64,000 nucleotides of DNA, from the NCBI GenBank assembly GCA_945910005.1, contig OX246741.1, positions 13,220,890 to 13,284,889 of the forward strand. The letters run 5' to 3'. The first letter of the stretch is position 1. The number at the start of each line of letters is the position of its first letter. Both the position numbers and the translations under genes were made by a program. The notes under the pieces were generated by a model. The model was not told the origin of the DNA. It saw only the letters and a list, made by a program, of their open reading frames with translations, and did not search any database. This document shows, piece by piece, positions 34,732-46,709 of the stretch. The stretch comes from Isoperla grammatica. Its lineage: Eukaryota; Arthropoda; Insecta; Plecoptera; Perlodidae.

Positions 34732-35649
34732 TGTCCTTCTCTTTCTCTCTTTCTCTCTTCCTCTCTTCCTCTCTTCCTCTCTTCCTCTCTTCCTCTCTTC
34801 CTCTCTTCCTCTCTTCCTCTCTTCCTCTCTTCCTCTCTTCCTCTCTTCCTCTCTTCCTCTCTTCCTCTTTGCCTCTTTGCCTCTTTGCCTCTTTGCCTCT
34901 TTGCCTCTTTGCCTCTTTTCCTCTTTTCCTCTTTTCCTCTTTTCCTCTTTTCCTCTTTTCCTCTTTTCCTCTTTTCCTCTTTTCCTCTTTTCCTCTTTTC
35001 CTCTTTTCCTCTTTTCCTCTTTTCCTCTTTTCCTCTTTTCCTCTTTTCCTCTTTTCCTCTTTTCCTCTTTTCCTCTTTTCCTCTTTTCCTCTTTTCCTCT
35101 TTTCCTCTTTTCCTCTTTTCCTCTTTTCCTCTTTTCCTCTTTTCCTCTTTTCCTCTTTTCCTCTTTTCCTCTTTTCCTCTTTTCCTCTTTTCCTCTTTTC
35201 CTCTTTTCCCTTTTTCCCTTTTTTCTTTTTCTCTTTTTCTCTTTTTCTCTTTTTCTCTTTTTCTCTTTTTCTCTTTTTCTCTTTTTCTCTTTTTCTCTTT
35301 TTCTCTTTTTCTCTTTTTCTCTTTTTTCTCTTTTTCTCTTTTTCTCTTTTTCTCTTTTTCTCTTTTTCTCTTTTTCTCTTTTTCTCTTTTTCTCTTTTTC
35401 TCTTTTTCTCTTTTTCTCTTTTTCTATTTGTCTATTTTTCTCTTTTTCTCTTTTTCTCTTTCTCTCTCTTTCTCTCTCTTTCTCTCTCTTTCTCTCTCTT
35501 TCTCTCTCTCTTTCTCTCTCTTTCTCTCTCTTTCTCTCTTTCTCTCTTTCTCTCTTTCTCTCTTTCTCTCTTTTCTCTCTTTCTCTCTTTCTCTCTTTCT
35601 CTCTTTCTCTCTTTCCCTCTTTCCCTCTTTCTCTCTTTCTCTCTTTCCT
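34732..35649. repeat. 918-bp polypyrimidine tract of successive 8-bp arrays
   Basis: The tract is almost entirely C and T and falls into blocks: CTTCCTCT (about 34758-34866), CTTTGCCT (34867-34913), CTTTTCCT (34914-35208), CTTTTTCT (35220-35458), CTTTCTCTCT with a 10-bp period (35459-35518) and CTTTCTCT (35519-35648). The four consecutive 8-bp units differ from their neighbours by one or two bases. All three plus frames stay open for up to 381 codons because no stop codon can be written with pyrimidines alone; these are not genes. Mirror symmetry and strand asymmetry make triplex (H-DNA) formation plausible. Confidence 0.97.
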
Positions 35650-36866
35650 TCATTATCTCCGCCCACTACACGAAGACACGCGACAGTAAATTACCATCTC
35701 CACCTTCAATAACATGCGACAATGTCTGCCCGAGCGGAGATATGAAGTCTAAGCAATCACTGCATCCGACAACATGTCTTACACAGTTACCTGCCTATTA
35801 TCACAAATAAACGAGTAATGAATGAATCACGGCGCATAAAATTTACATGGGTCAAAGGGCATAAGCAAAGAAATCCCTCCACGAGATTTGATATCTGTAT
35901 ATAATAATGGACTCTAGACTCGCATGTAGCTGTCACCTTCAATCATATTCATCAATGGCCGTCTAGCTGTACCGGGCCAACACAATGAACAATGAAAGAG
36001 CATCACAATATTTTACCTCTAGTAGTGACGTCACCTCAACGTTACCTTCATTCACGTCGCTACACAATGAGTCTGTCGCCGAGATTTACTTCGCGCTGAC
36101 AGTTTGACTGAGCTCTCACACAATACACTCGCGCATATTCTGTGATGTTGGAATTTAAATAAAAAATATCCAGTTGGGGGGTTTTCCTTTATTCGCATGT
36201 TTACATTGCCTACTTGTGTGGCGAACGTAGATAAATCAAGGGTGCAGATTGCTGTAGTGTACGACTGTAAGTGTACGATATAGCGACGCAACGGAGGGGA
36301 AAACTACGAAATGAAAAGAAGGAAGACGGTGGAAAATGGAAAATAAACAAGTATGATTGATGTGAATGTATGACAAATATAAATAAAGATGAGTAGTAAG
36401 AGAAACATGATAATTAGTACATGAAGTAGGAAGGTTATCAAGAGACAACAAAACGAGCAATCACATGAAGTGAATTGAGAGAGTGACAAAATGTAGGATA
36501 AATGATAACAGGGAAAGAGAAATGAGAAGAAAAAGTACATAGTAATGCGGATAAGTTGAATAAATGATGATAAACGAAAATCCGAAAGAAAAATAGGGAG
36601 GAAATTAGCGAGAAAGCAAACAAGAGAAGAGGAGCAGCAAAGAAAGGATGGAAGAAGCGCAATAATATCAAAGAGAAAGCGAAGACCAGGTTCGGGTTAG
36701 CAACTTGATATTAATTGGGAGAAAGCAAAATAAAAATATACTGAGTACAAGGACGTACGGTAAATAGGAGGGCAAAAAAGTGATGTTGTCAACAAACCAC
36801 AAACCTTATTAAATGAATGAACAACACAGTAAAAATGATATGCAAACAAGAATGTATAATGAGGAG
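35650..36866. other. no gene seen; purine-rich stretch
   Basis: 36290-36700 is purine-rich on the plus strand, so minus-strand frames stay open for up to 79 codons with Phe/Leu/Ser-rich translation. This is a composition effect and no family is recognised. Confidence 0.45.
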
Positions 36867-37170
36867 TATAGGTCTCTCACAGCAAGAAGTAAGATAGTAT
36901 CAGGACCGCCCACATTTAGTTTCCAACTTAACAAGCGCGAATCACTAACGTTTTACCCAATTATCTAGTACAATTTCGTTGCGGTATGTTTTTTGACGGT
37001 AACGTACAAGAAAACGTGCAAGCAGGTTTCCGTCAAAAAAACTTAACGCAACCAAATTGTACTAGATAATCCGGGAAAACGTTAGTGATTCGCGCTTGTT
37101 ATGTTGGAAACTAATTTTGAACGGTCGTGACTCCCCTGACACTATTTTACTTCTTGGAGTGAGACCTTTA
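36867..37170. mobile_element. 304-bp foldback palindrome
   Basis: Two arms of about 130 bp flank a 30-base spacer (37000-37029). The inner 85 bp of each arm are nearly perfect (GCGAATCACTAACGTTTT / AAAACGTTAGTGATTCGC; AATTATCTAGTACAATTT partner intact). The outer parts carry small indels but still match (AGAAGTAAGATAGTATCAGG against AGAAGTAAAATAGTGTCAGG). There is no coding capacity. It fits a foldback transposon or a MITE of the all-TIR type; transcription would give a long double-stranded RNA hairpin. Confidence 0.85.
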
Positions 37171-37974
37171 TGAAACATCAGGACTTTAAAGAGAGAAGAT
37201 CTGAGTGTGACAATAGATTATACCAAGAGAAGTATATTGAATAGTAACGTAGTACGACATAAAACCCCTCCCCTTCCTCACCACTACAAAACCACAACAA
37301 TTCTAGCAACTTGCCCGGGCAGGCCTACTATCGTAACTTTATTTCTATTACAACAACTCAAGTTAGTTATTTTTAACAACGTCATAACTAACTTTCAACT
37401 TTTATCTCCTCCTTATGCCCAGCAAGCAAGCGACCGAGTGCTGTTCTCAATGCAGAGCTGAACGACGAATAGGCCGCCAGCCAAAAGACTCGTCTCGTCG
37501 TTTCATAGCTGGGATTGAATAGATATACATACTCTACTCCGATAGAGTATCCTTCTGAATTCCAGCCAGATTTCTATGAGATGTTTTGATATATTATATT
37601 ATAGTAGCGAGACTCTGAGATCGCAAATTGACAGAATGGATCTCATGTCACGGCTGAATTTTCCTCTTGTGTCGTGAAGTGGAAACATAAATATAATTAT
37701 GTCATACTCTGTGACATTTATAAATCCCAGTCGAAGCTAAAAAATTGCAACATAAGAATTGAAGATTATAAATGTCATATTCTAATTTATGGGATACTTT
37801 GTTACTTTTGTAAGTGTTTCTCATAAAAATTAGTTGATTATTTATCGTATTCTGTATTTATCTATTTAACACCAACATGCATAATCTACATGTCACAACC
37901 TTTACTAGTAGCGTAGCCAGTAGATGGGCGTTGAGGAGGTGGGTTGTGGGGGGGGGGGGTAAATGCCCCCTCAG

Positions 37975-38115
37975 ATTGCGAAGAGGAATAGGAGAGACAA
38001 AGCCGAAAAGAGGGGAAAATTGAGCAAGAAGATGATGAATGAGATATACAGAGATCAAAGATATCCGCGAGAGCCCTCTTTGCGGGAACCGGTCACCACG
38101 AAGAGGAACCCAAAA
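37975..38115 (-). mobile_element. SINE-like family A, copy
   Basis: On the minus strand it reads TTCGTGGTGACCGGTTCCCG, CAAAGAGGGCTCTCG, ATCTTTGATC and CATTCATCATCTTCTTGC, the same order as 47590-47850. The tail side runs into a G12/C12 tract (37948-37959) and a GTAGCGTAGCCAGTAG motif like the ends of G-rich-ended transposons. Confidence 0.65.
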
Positions 38116-38840
38116 CCCACATCAACAGGTATACAAAAATCTGACAATTAAAAAAAAAATAACGGCCACAGAATTCGAGCCTTATTTCGTTTCGTAACTT
38201 CAGTAAAGTACATATTTTAATCTGCTAAAAAACCAAAATGAAACGTTAAGTTTAAAGACTGAAATAACACGTGCATATTATCTCCTCTAGTTACGCGCAC
38301 CGTAGATTAAAAAGATCACCCGTCGTAACAAAACTCCGTTACAAAGAAACCAGGTACACGGCGAGACGGTATTTTGTTACAGAAATTTCAAATTAATCTA
38401 TTCCCATGCACAGAAGAAGTACCAACAACTCTGATCTCTTTGAGATGTCGAGAGAACAAGGCTTTATATCATCTCTGGATTCTCGTCTGAAAGTCGGGTC
38501 GTGGCCTGATCTCAGGTACAGTCGGCTGCTCGGAACAGGGGCGAGGAACATTTTGCTAGTGGAGTCAATAAAGCAAATTAGTGCACAGAGTGTAACAAAA
38601 CAACGTGTAAAATAGCACATTCACTAATTCGGGTATGAGGAATTAAAAACTCAATGGCCCCAAAATAAAATATGAATACATTAAGAGTATAATTAGCATA
38701 ATAGATAGAATTGGTATTACGCTGTGATTGCATCCACTATGTTGTCATATATAGTAATGTAACGAAATAATTTAATGAACATAACTTTCAATTATTACCA
38801 CAAGTTTAAATTAATCGACTTATTAAAATAATATATGTTG
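38116..38840. other. no gene seen; unrecognised short frame
   Basis: A 69-codon plus-strand frame (38406-38615) and a 75-codon minus frame overlap each other; neither is recognised. Confidence 0.4.
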
Positions 38841-38936
38841 TCACTTTAAATTAAAGTCCCCCACTGCAAATCAGTTTAGTTACTGAGGGGGTAAACTCTA
38901 AATGTGAATTTATTTATTTATTTATTTATTTATTTA
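38841..38936 (+). repeat. ACTCAG-family repeat with (TTTA)n tail
   Basis: This is the inverted partner of 26525-26600, ending AAATGTGAATT and then six to seven TTTA units. The tail position defines this as the sense orientation of a SINE or LINE 3' end. Confidence 0.75.
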
Positions 38937-40082
38937 ATATGTTGAACACGAACATTATATCAATATGTTTAGAAGGATAATTACATTTTTTATGGGATGA
39001 TTTATGTTGAAGCATTTTATTAAGCAAATAAAATAGGGGGTTGTGCAGGGTTGGTCTACATTCATCTATAAAGTATAAACCAGCGCGCAGAAAGTCGCCG
39101 CCAAATTTTACGTCTCTAACTGTGCAGCGGCTGATGTGTATCCAAGGAGTTCTCGTTGTTTCTCTTCAAAAACGTTCAACGAGAAAATTATTCCGACTCG
39201 GAGTAAATAAACATTTCAAGATATATCCCGACCATTAAACACAGTTCTAGAAAACAGGGATTCAGTTACTTTCACGTTACGTTAACCATTCGCTGACGAA
39301 GATGGAGAGAAAACGGGTTTAAAACAGAAGCTCTCAATGGGAAGAAATGATTATTCTTACTGTTTTCCGTTTTTTTTTAAATTACATAACTTTTGTATTA
39401 TATTTCACTCAGATACAATATTTAATTTGTTAATGTTAAGATTGAACAAAATGGCATTGATGATAATGTGACACAAATATTGTCAACGTTTTACGATATA
39501 TTGTGAGGTAAATACACCCGAGTACACAGAATTCTATTTTAGAAATGTAACCGGAATAAAACATAAACCTAAACGAGAACATTCGTAGCATAAATTTAAA
39601 ATACATAAATATATCATCAACTTGCGTCAACTGAAACAAAAACAATGTATGCGAACATGAAAATCGCAAAAATAGAAATACAGTGCTAATGATGTTTACT
39701 TCCCTTTCTATTTCGGTACTGAAATTATGAATTATTTATTTTGAAGCACAGCAGGACAAAAAGAGTATCGAATGGTCACGACTCGCCTTAACGTTGTAAT
39801 GTACAGTTTATTAGTGAGAAACACAAATATCTATGACTCAGGGAAACATCATGTAAAAATCCTTCTGTAAACATTTCCGTTCATATGAACGAAACCATCT
39901 ACTTTCCAGAGCCACAACTATGGGTAATGATGCAATGTATAATCACGTGCTGTAGGGTAAAATAAAAATTGAGTCCCTATAGACTAAATATTACGGGCAC
40001 TAGAATATCTAGCAAAGAATACCATCATTCGTCTATAATGAGTAATGACCGATCAAATATTTAGAAAACAAAAACATTCGGT
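38937..40082. other. no gene seen; 14-bp palindrome at about 39882-39895
   Basis: CGTTCATATGAACG is a perfect short palindrome. No gene or repeat family is recognised otherwise. Confidence 0.45.
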
Positions 40083-40160
40083 CAGGATTGCCTGTGGCTG
40101 GACTAGAACCCAGGACATCCCCAATCATACTCTAGTCTAGCACAAAGCCACGTGAAGTAG
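40083..40160 (-). mobile_element. tRNA-derived SINE head
   Basis: The minus strand has GTGGCTTTGTGCTAGACTAG (A-box-like) and CCTGGGTTCTAGTCCAGCC (box B in a T-arm), with about 30 bases between. The anticodon arm is not convincing, so this is a SINE or pseudo-tRNA. Confidence 0.5.
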
Positions 40161-42297
40161 GTTAATGCTTCTGTGATTTGGTATAATCCCTATGCGCTAT
40201 CAGTCATGGTTGGTGTGATGATGGATGACACAGGGCTCAAGGCTTATACAGGAGTTCATAATACGAGGGGTGGTGCATGGATCAATGGACATGAAAAATG
40301 CCACAATCCGTCTTTGCACGAAATAGGAGGGACAAGGTACAGGTAGGGAAAAAGTGATCGTTGATTTTATTTGTAAATTTATTCTCAACTCAACTGTATA
40401 ATACATGTTGTCAGCAATTGGATAGTCGGTCTCAATTAATAAATCTGAGCTCTCTTAAAGCAAAACATTATATTTTATACTTCTTTCTTCTTATTATTGA
40501 ATTGCAAGTTTTTGCAATTTTCAATTCAAGCATATTCTCGTTCTTACTTATATACTTCTGTTAGGGGCGTTCTAAGATAGTATTTCTTGCTACTTTGCAA
40601 TCATATTTGTATCGTATTTCTTATAAATTGTGCAGTTCTATGTATAGTATTCTTTTCGTCAATACTACTACAGCTAGTAGTAAAGAAACAATAATAATTC
40701 GACACTTTCAAAATGGGTTATAAATGAACGCGAGCTCTTAGTAGTCTAGCCCTATCTAAATACTTAAGTATTTATCTTAATACAAAAAAGGATTGTAAAT
40801 AGATTCTAATAACAAATAAGGACAAAATACATTAACGGTCAACTATCCACTCAGAGTAAATCTACATAACATGTTCATTGTCAGCTCCAGTCTAGTTAAT
40901 TGTAGACTGCAATCTTCAAACGAATACAGTTTGTAACAACTACTTGGCAGTACATTGATTTATGTCTTAGAGGGCGTCCACAGCGGCCAATCGAAAAGAT
41001 GGGTATCGTATGCGTGTGTGTATTCATTACAGCCTAGGCCTAGGCAGAAATTCAAAGCTCTCTCACTCTCTCTTTCTCTCCCTCCCTCTTTCTCTTTCTC
41101 ACTTCCAGTAGCAATCCAATTATTTAGCAATCGACAACTTCGACATCACCCAAATTAAACCGTCAAACATTTTAGCGAAGTAGTCTGAAATCGAAACCAC
41201 GCCCCCCTATATAACCGCACGAAACTATTGCCAACTTTGACTCAATTTCCCCCAAATATTCCAATTAAACAGGAACTTAACACACATACTCAATTACGAA
41301 GACTTGCCTCTTGTTACGGATCATAGCTGCTCAACGACGCTTCCGAGTGTCACAACAAGACACGCAAAGTGTTTGACGACAGCAGCGCCGCACCGCGCGC
41401 TATCTCGCGTTTAAATAACGTACTAAATGTGGCATTATCGCGCCTGTTTAGATTTAACAACGGCACAAAGACGTATGTGTTTGATTAATCCCGCTCGTCA
41501 CTATCACAAGGACTGAATTGTATTTTATCATGAGGAGATGAGACGTTATATGTATCTTATATAATACAGTTCAATATCATTAAGAGTGCTCACACATACA
41601 CAGTTTAAAATGTTAAATAACTTATAACGTTTTTGCTCTTGTCTGAAAAAAGCAATGATCAATTAAAATTGTGGAATGATACCTGGTTCGATAAGTCACC
41701 ATGTAGTCCTACTCAGAAAAAGAATACCAGAAACAATACTTACATGTGGATAAAACATCCCTCAAATTGTCCGATTTTATTTAATCTAAAACCAATATGT
41801 CAATTGTTTGGTCTTCTTTTCAATGAAATAATTAATGTCAACCTACTTGTAACTTTTATGAGCCAAGCCCGGCCCCCCAAGGTCAGAAATAATACTCATT
41901 TTAAAGTTTATAGGCGCTTACATTTTAAAAAGAAATCTTATAAAATTAATACAAAACATACATTTTTGTATTTCAGCTGTGGAGTATTTACGAAGATGAA
42001 CTAAAGCTACGTAGCCCCAGGACGCCAGGAACGAAGCACCAACCAATGGTTTATTGGCAGACCAGCACCAATGCCTAATTGGCCACAACCGACAATGGCG
42101 CCGCCTGAAGACCGGAAGTGGTATAAAGTTTAATCGTGGATGCTTGCGATTAAAATCTAGTACAATCATGAACATTACAAGGGATTATTGATAACGGTCG
42201 TTCATTGTGTCAGTTGGGGAATTATTCGACGTGATATAAACTTGGAAGAGCTCTTACCCAATTCGCTACAATCTTTTATCACAATCTAAACACTATA
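40161..42297. other. no proven gene; CpG-rich patch 41320-41430
   Basis: A CpG-rich patch (GCAGCGCCGCACCGCGCGC) lies at about 41380-41410. A 123-codon plus-strand open frame (41633-42004) is Asn/Lys-rich and matches nothing I recognise; a GC-richer patch with CpG follows at 42000-42130. CT-rich bases lie at 41060-41100. Confidence 0.4.
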
Positions 42298-42500
<203 letters not shown>

Positions 42501-42839
42501 TAAGTTCTTACATGGTATTCATAAAATGCGTTACTAAATGTAACAGAATACCCAGCCATCCCAGTGGCCCTTGAGGCTTTTAGTTTCCCATATTCATGTT
42601 GTATGTGTAAGTCTTATGTCACGTGATCTACGGCTGACAGAAGGGGCTTTGCATGTGAGAACGAGAGCATTTTATTCTTATCTTGAAAACGTTCAAGGAA
42701 AAAGTGATTCTTACCAAATATTTGGTTTGATTCAGCTACACAACGAGTTTTAAAACTTTCAAACTATTGAAATTGTTGCTATTGATATTTTTTTTTAAAT
42801 TTAGTTATTTACAAAACATGAATTATATATGTATATGTG

Positions 42840-42912
42840 AAGCATGTCGTCTTTGCGGTATCAAGCCAAACACTCGTCCGAGAGGGCTTGATACCGCAAA
42901 GACGACATGCTT
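42840..42912. repeat. perfect 28-bp hairpin with 17-base loop
   Basis: AAGCATGTCGTCTTTGCGGT plus ATCAAGCC pairs without mismatch with GGCTTGATACCGCAAAGACG plus ACATGCTT. The loop (42868-42884) contains CTCG/CGAG and could close further. AT-rich TATA runs lie on both sides (about 42820-42838 and 42946-42960). Arms this perfect imply recent origin, or selection for the fold. A miRNA-like precursor, a minimal foldback element or a Penelope-type terminal hairpin are all possible. Confidence 0.9.
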
Positions 42913-42960
42913 ATCCCCTGGTAGTCCTAAAAATCTACGAACCAATAATATATATATATA

Positions 42961-45852
42961 ACAACCGTAGCAATTATAATATTTGCATGTTTATAAATTC
43001 TATTGTATAGCTAGCTCAAAACCAAATCTTTGGTTAGAATCACGTTTCCAATATATTGAAGCATCCTCAAGTGGTTTTTCATTGCGAAATACCCCTTGAC
43101 GTTATTATTGAACAACATAACCCTATAATTGTAGAGTGCAACCATGACCCCTTAGTCTCTCCACATCAATCTTGTCTGTTATTCTACTCCGTTTAGACGA
43201 CGCAGAGACATCAAGGTATAATATTTCTTGCATTAACTCTGCTTACATAGGGATAAAGCTTAACAGCTTACAGGGTGAGTTTTGAAAGTGTCCTGACCTA
43301 GTTACAGTGCTGAGGATAGAAGAACACACCATGCAATTTAGTGTTATAATAGTTAAGCATCTTTACTGGCTTCGGGGAGAATGAAATTAGATAGTATAGT
43401 ATGAAGATGGATTTTCAATTCATTTCATTAAACAAGACCATACACACAAATTGCTTTAGAGTAAAATTTCTAAACAGAATGCATCGTGTATACTGTTTAT
43501 TTTATTAGCAGTGGCGTAGTTTCAGATTACTTTTGTTTATTTAATTATTTAATGTGTATCCAAATTATTTATAAAACTGATTTACGAAGGACAAAAAATA
43601 AAAGCATTAATATACAATAGAACCATAGTAACAACACCGAACACATTAAATTAAAATAGCAACACCACTAGAGAAACAAAACTACTACAGAAATAGAGAA
43701 AATTGAAAGATCATAATTGGAAAATACATAAATTAATATAGTTTAATTGAAAGAACAAAAATAAATAGACAAGTGTGAAGAAAGTAGAGTTAATACCATT
43801 ACAATCACAACAGAATAACATAAAGCAGATAGAAATAGAGTATGCAAATTAAAAATAAAGACAAAATACGGGTAGCGATAAGAAAAAAATAAGGATTTAA
43901 ACAACTCAGAAACTTCGTGCGAGAAATAATCAAATTTCACGAGATAGTATAGACGTCCCCCCCCCCCCCAGCCCCTCCCCAAAAAAGATTTTATTCCGGG
44001 TCCACTCCGATCACCGTTCCCGCTAAAAAATACAAACCAATTCAAAAATTACCGTCAAATCTCACAAGTGACTTTCAAAGGTTACATAGCAGCCTTTATC
44101 CCCTCCCTCCTTACCGCTAATTACGCCATACAACAGCATACGTACATTTAGACCGTCAAAATTACAATCAGTAGCTAAATGGGTATAAAACAATGTATTT
44201 ATTTATTTAGGATTTGAACATCATATTATTGTGTAACATGTTATGTATTATTCAATCTTATACCGAGACACAAACTAATAAATACAACGAGCAAAACAAA
44301 TACAAATAAAACTGTCGTATGAAACAGACAATCTAGTCTAGTACATCTGCGAGATTGTTTGCACTCTCACAGAGTGAGTTCATTCTGCAGCGGAAGAACC
44401 TGCAGCTATAGTTTTATCATACCCGCTGGTCACGAGAGCAAGATGTTATGTGTTTGTCTTGCACTTTATGTAATATTACACAACTGAAGAGCTGTTGGAT
44501 ATACCTGTTGACTCTAATACGTTTTATACGAGTAACTTTATGTTGTCATACAAGTTGAAATGGCTAAAGGCAGCTTGCTTATTTTTGTCTTTTTTTACTA
44601 GGTTTTATTTGTTCTTGAGAGCATGTTATATTTTTATTTATTGACTACTATATTGTCTTCATAGTTCTTAGTATGTCAATATTGTATTTCTTATTCTGTT
44701 GTTGTTTTATGCTTAAACTAGAGCCAGATCCAATCTTCATATAGGGTGCCCGTGTGAAAATCAAAGAAATTTTGCTTGACCCTTCCTGTAAGAACATTCT
44801 TTTGACGCGCCTCAGCCCTCAGCCCTCAGCCCTCAGCCCACTGTTGACCACCAATTGTTTTCAGTCTGACATTATTTATAGCCTAAGGTATCAACGTTAC
44901 TTTTTCCGTAATTGTAATATGTAATTTGTCTTCATTTACCAGAATGATATGATACTCTTAACAGTGTGGGTTTTTTTATTTTTTTTTAGTCAAACAATAA
45001 GTTTAAACTACTAGACTAAACTAAATACAATAGTTGACACTGAGTAAAAAATACGGAAAGAAAATTGTTTAATTAATTCCCTATCCCACAGGACGGAAGC
45101 CCATTCAGTCATAGTAGCTGCTACGTTTCTTTCATTCTGAAGCAACACAACCACTTAGAATCTTGAATGGTCGCGACATTTTATTATTAAATTACAAACC
45201 TAGTTAGCGGGAAACATTTAAAACTGTTGACAATATGTGAATCTAGGTCATATACCGTTTTAGGTCGTGAATAAATTATATTCTAAGAAAATAGCTAACA
45301 ATATGCTGCTGTGATTTTTCACTCTCATATAATCTGTCATAGTTTTTAATTTTTAGTATGTCATTATCCCAACCCGTTTATGTCGGCTAACAATCAACAA
45401 GAGAACGAAGTAATCTGCTGCTAGTGGTAATTTTAAAGAATTTGACTGGAATTTGACCGAATTATTTGACCAAATCATTTGACCAAAGGATGAATTCACA
45501 TAATGCGCATGGTGGCCATATTTTGTGCTAAAACGGTGATTAGCAATTCTTTATTGAAATGATTCAGATGGCTTCGATTGAAATTTGATTGTTCTCCATT
45601 TTGTTTCTATATTAATGTAAAAATGCAACAGAAATAAATTCTCTTGTCTTGGTCAGTATTTCTGTGGTTTACAATGGCACAAGTTAGAATTTTCGTAAAT
45701 TGAAAACTCTCATATTTCTAAGTATGCAATAAACATGTTCATTTTTTAGTGACAGTCTCAAAATCAACTCCAATTTTCCCTTGCGTTATGTCCGTTGTGA
45801 CATCAAGTACTTTAAAAAATAGACAACGCTAGTATTAGTAACAAAGATATTC
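42961..45852. other. no gene seen; short CTCAGCC array
   Basis: Four CTCAGCC heptamers lie at 44811-44839, and a C13 run at 43957-43969. ATTTGACC-like octamers repeat irregularly at about 45434-45486. Open frames reach only 100 codons and are unrecognised. Confidence 0.45.
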
Positions 45853-46170
45853 ATTCATAGGTTGCACTTACGTCACATCTTTGCGCGTGGCGGCCACATT
45901 TGTGATCAAACTTTGACGATGCCATGGAGAAACAATTGAAGGCTCTTGTGGTAGAACACATACATTTTTAGTTCTTTAAAATTCAGCCTGTTTTTAAAAT
46001 AAATTGGTGTGTGTTGTATTTTTTTATTTTGTATTACAAATGTTTATTTTTTAAATTCTAAGTTAGACTTATTTATTAAATTTGGATAGTATTTTCCAAT
46101 GATCTAGCACTGGTCCTCCTCAATTGTGTCGCAATCATGGCCGCTGTGACGTCACGTGGGAACTATGAAT
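45853..46170. mobile_element. 320-bp TIR element (MITE-like), copy 2
   Basis: This copy matches 176-495 end to end, including TIRs ATTCATAGGTTGCAC and GTGGGAACTATGAAT. Both copies preserve GTGACGTCACGTGGG in the right end, which contains a palindromic CRE-type TGACGTCA overlapping CACGTG. Confidence 0.78.
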
Positions 46171-46497
46171 AGACTTTTATCTCCACCATTGACGATTTAA
46201 CAAAAGTTCTCAACAATGACAACAAAACTCCTCCTTATAACAATTTATTTTCTTAGATCCAGAATGCATCGCATCTATTTATACTGGCCAATAGAAACCC
46301 ACTGCCCTCATACCCTTTCTTTTGTTTTCTCGCTGGATCGGATCAATCTTCTCGCGGAAGGCGAGACCGAGACCGTCCGCCGGCGTCGTCTCGGGTTCGC
46401 CGAGACATCAAAGGTGCCACCAGAAGTTTACGTGCAGCCATCATCGCGGACCGTTATCGCGAGACGCAATGGGGCAAACGGTGAAGATTGATATTTT

Positions 46498-46709
46498 AGA
46501 AAACTCACAAAAAGCCAAGATCTAGACATGAGGAGTTTTATGAAAATGACTTTGGTGATATTTCCGTAATGCGGCAGTGACAATGCCCGGCGAATGTGGA
46601 CCAGGATAAGTTTATGGAGAAATTATGTGCAGTGGGTTTGGCCTCGGTAAAGTTTTGTGAATGTATCACGGGTGAACTAGTGCATGTCAAGAGGCGGTTG
46701 CAGTTCTAG
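46498..46709 (+). pseudogene. decayed coding-like fragment, family unknown
   Basis: One plus-strand frame reads as ordinary protein, including RHEEFYENDFGDISVMRQ, then an in-frame TGA at 46578-46580, then a second stretch with DQDKFMEKLCAVGLASVKF ending at a TAG at 46707-46709. The preceding GC-rich bases (46340-46490) are open in two other plus frames, so a frame change may separate them. Amino-acid composition is protein-like, with acidic and hydrophobic positions mixed. I do not recognise the family. It could be an exon remnant, a retrocopy or a transposase scrap; it starts 330 bases after the MITE-like copy at 45853-46170. Confidence 0.3.

Noticed and set aside
34665..35810. Open frames of 381, 275 and 270 codons rich in Leu, Phe and Ser
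   Set aside because: Pyrimidine-only DNA cannot encode stop codons, so all three frames are open; period 8 is incompatible with coding.
41633..42004. 123-codon open frame
   Set aside because: No family or splice context was recognised; the length is within chance for AT-rich DNA of this size.
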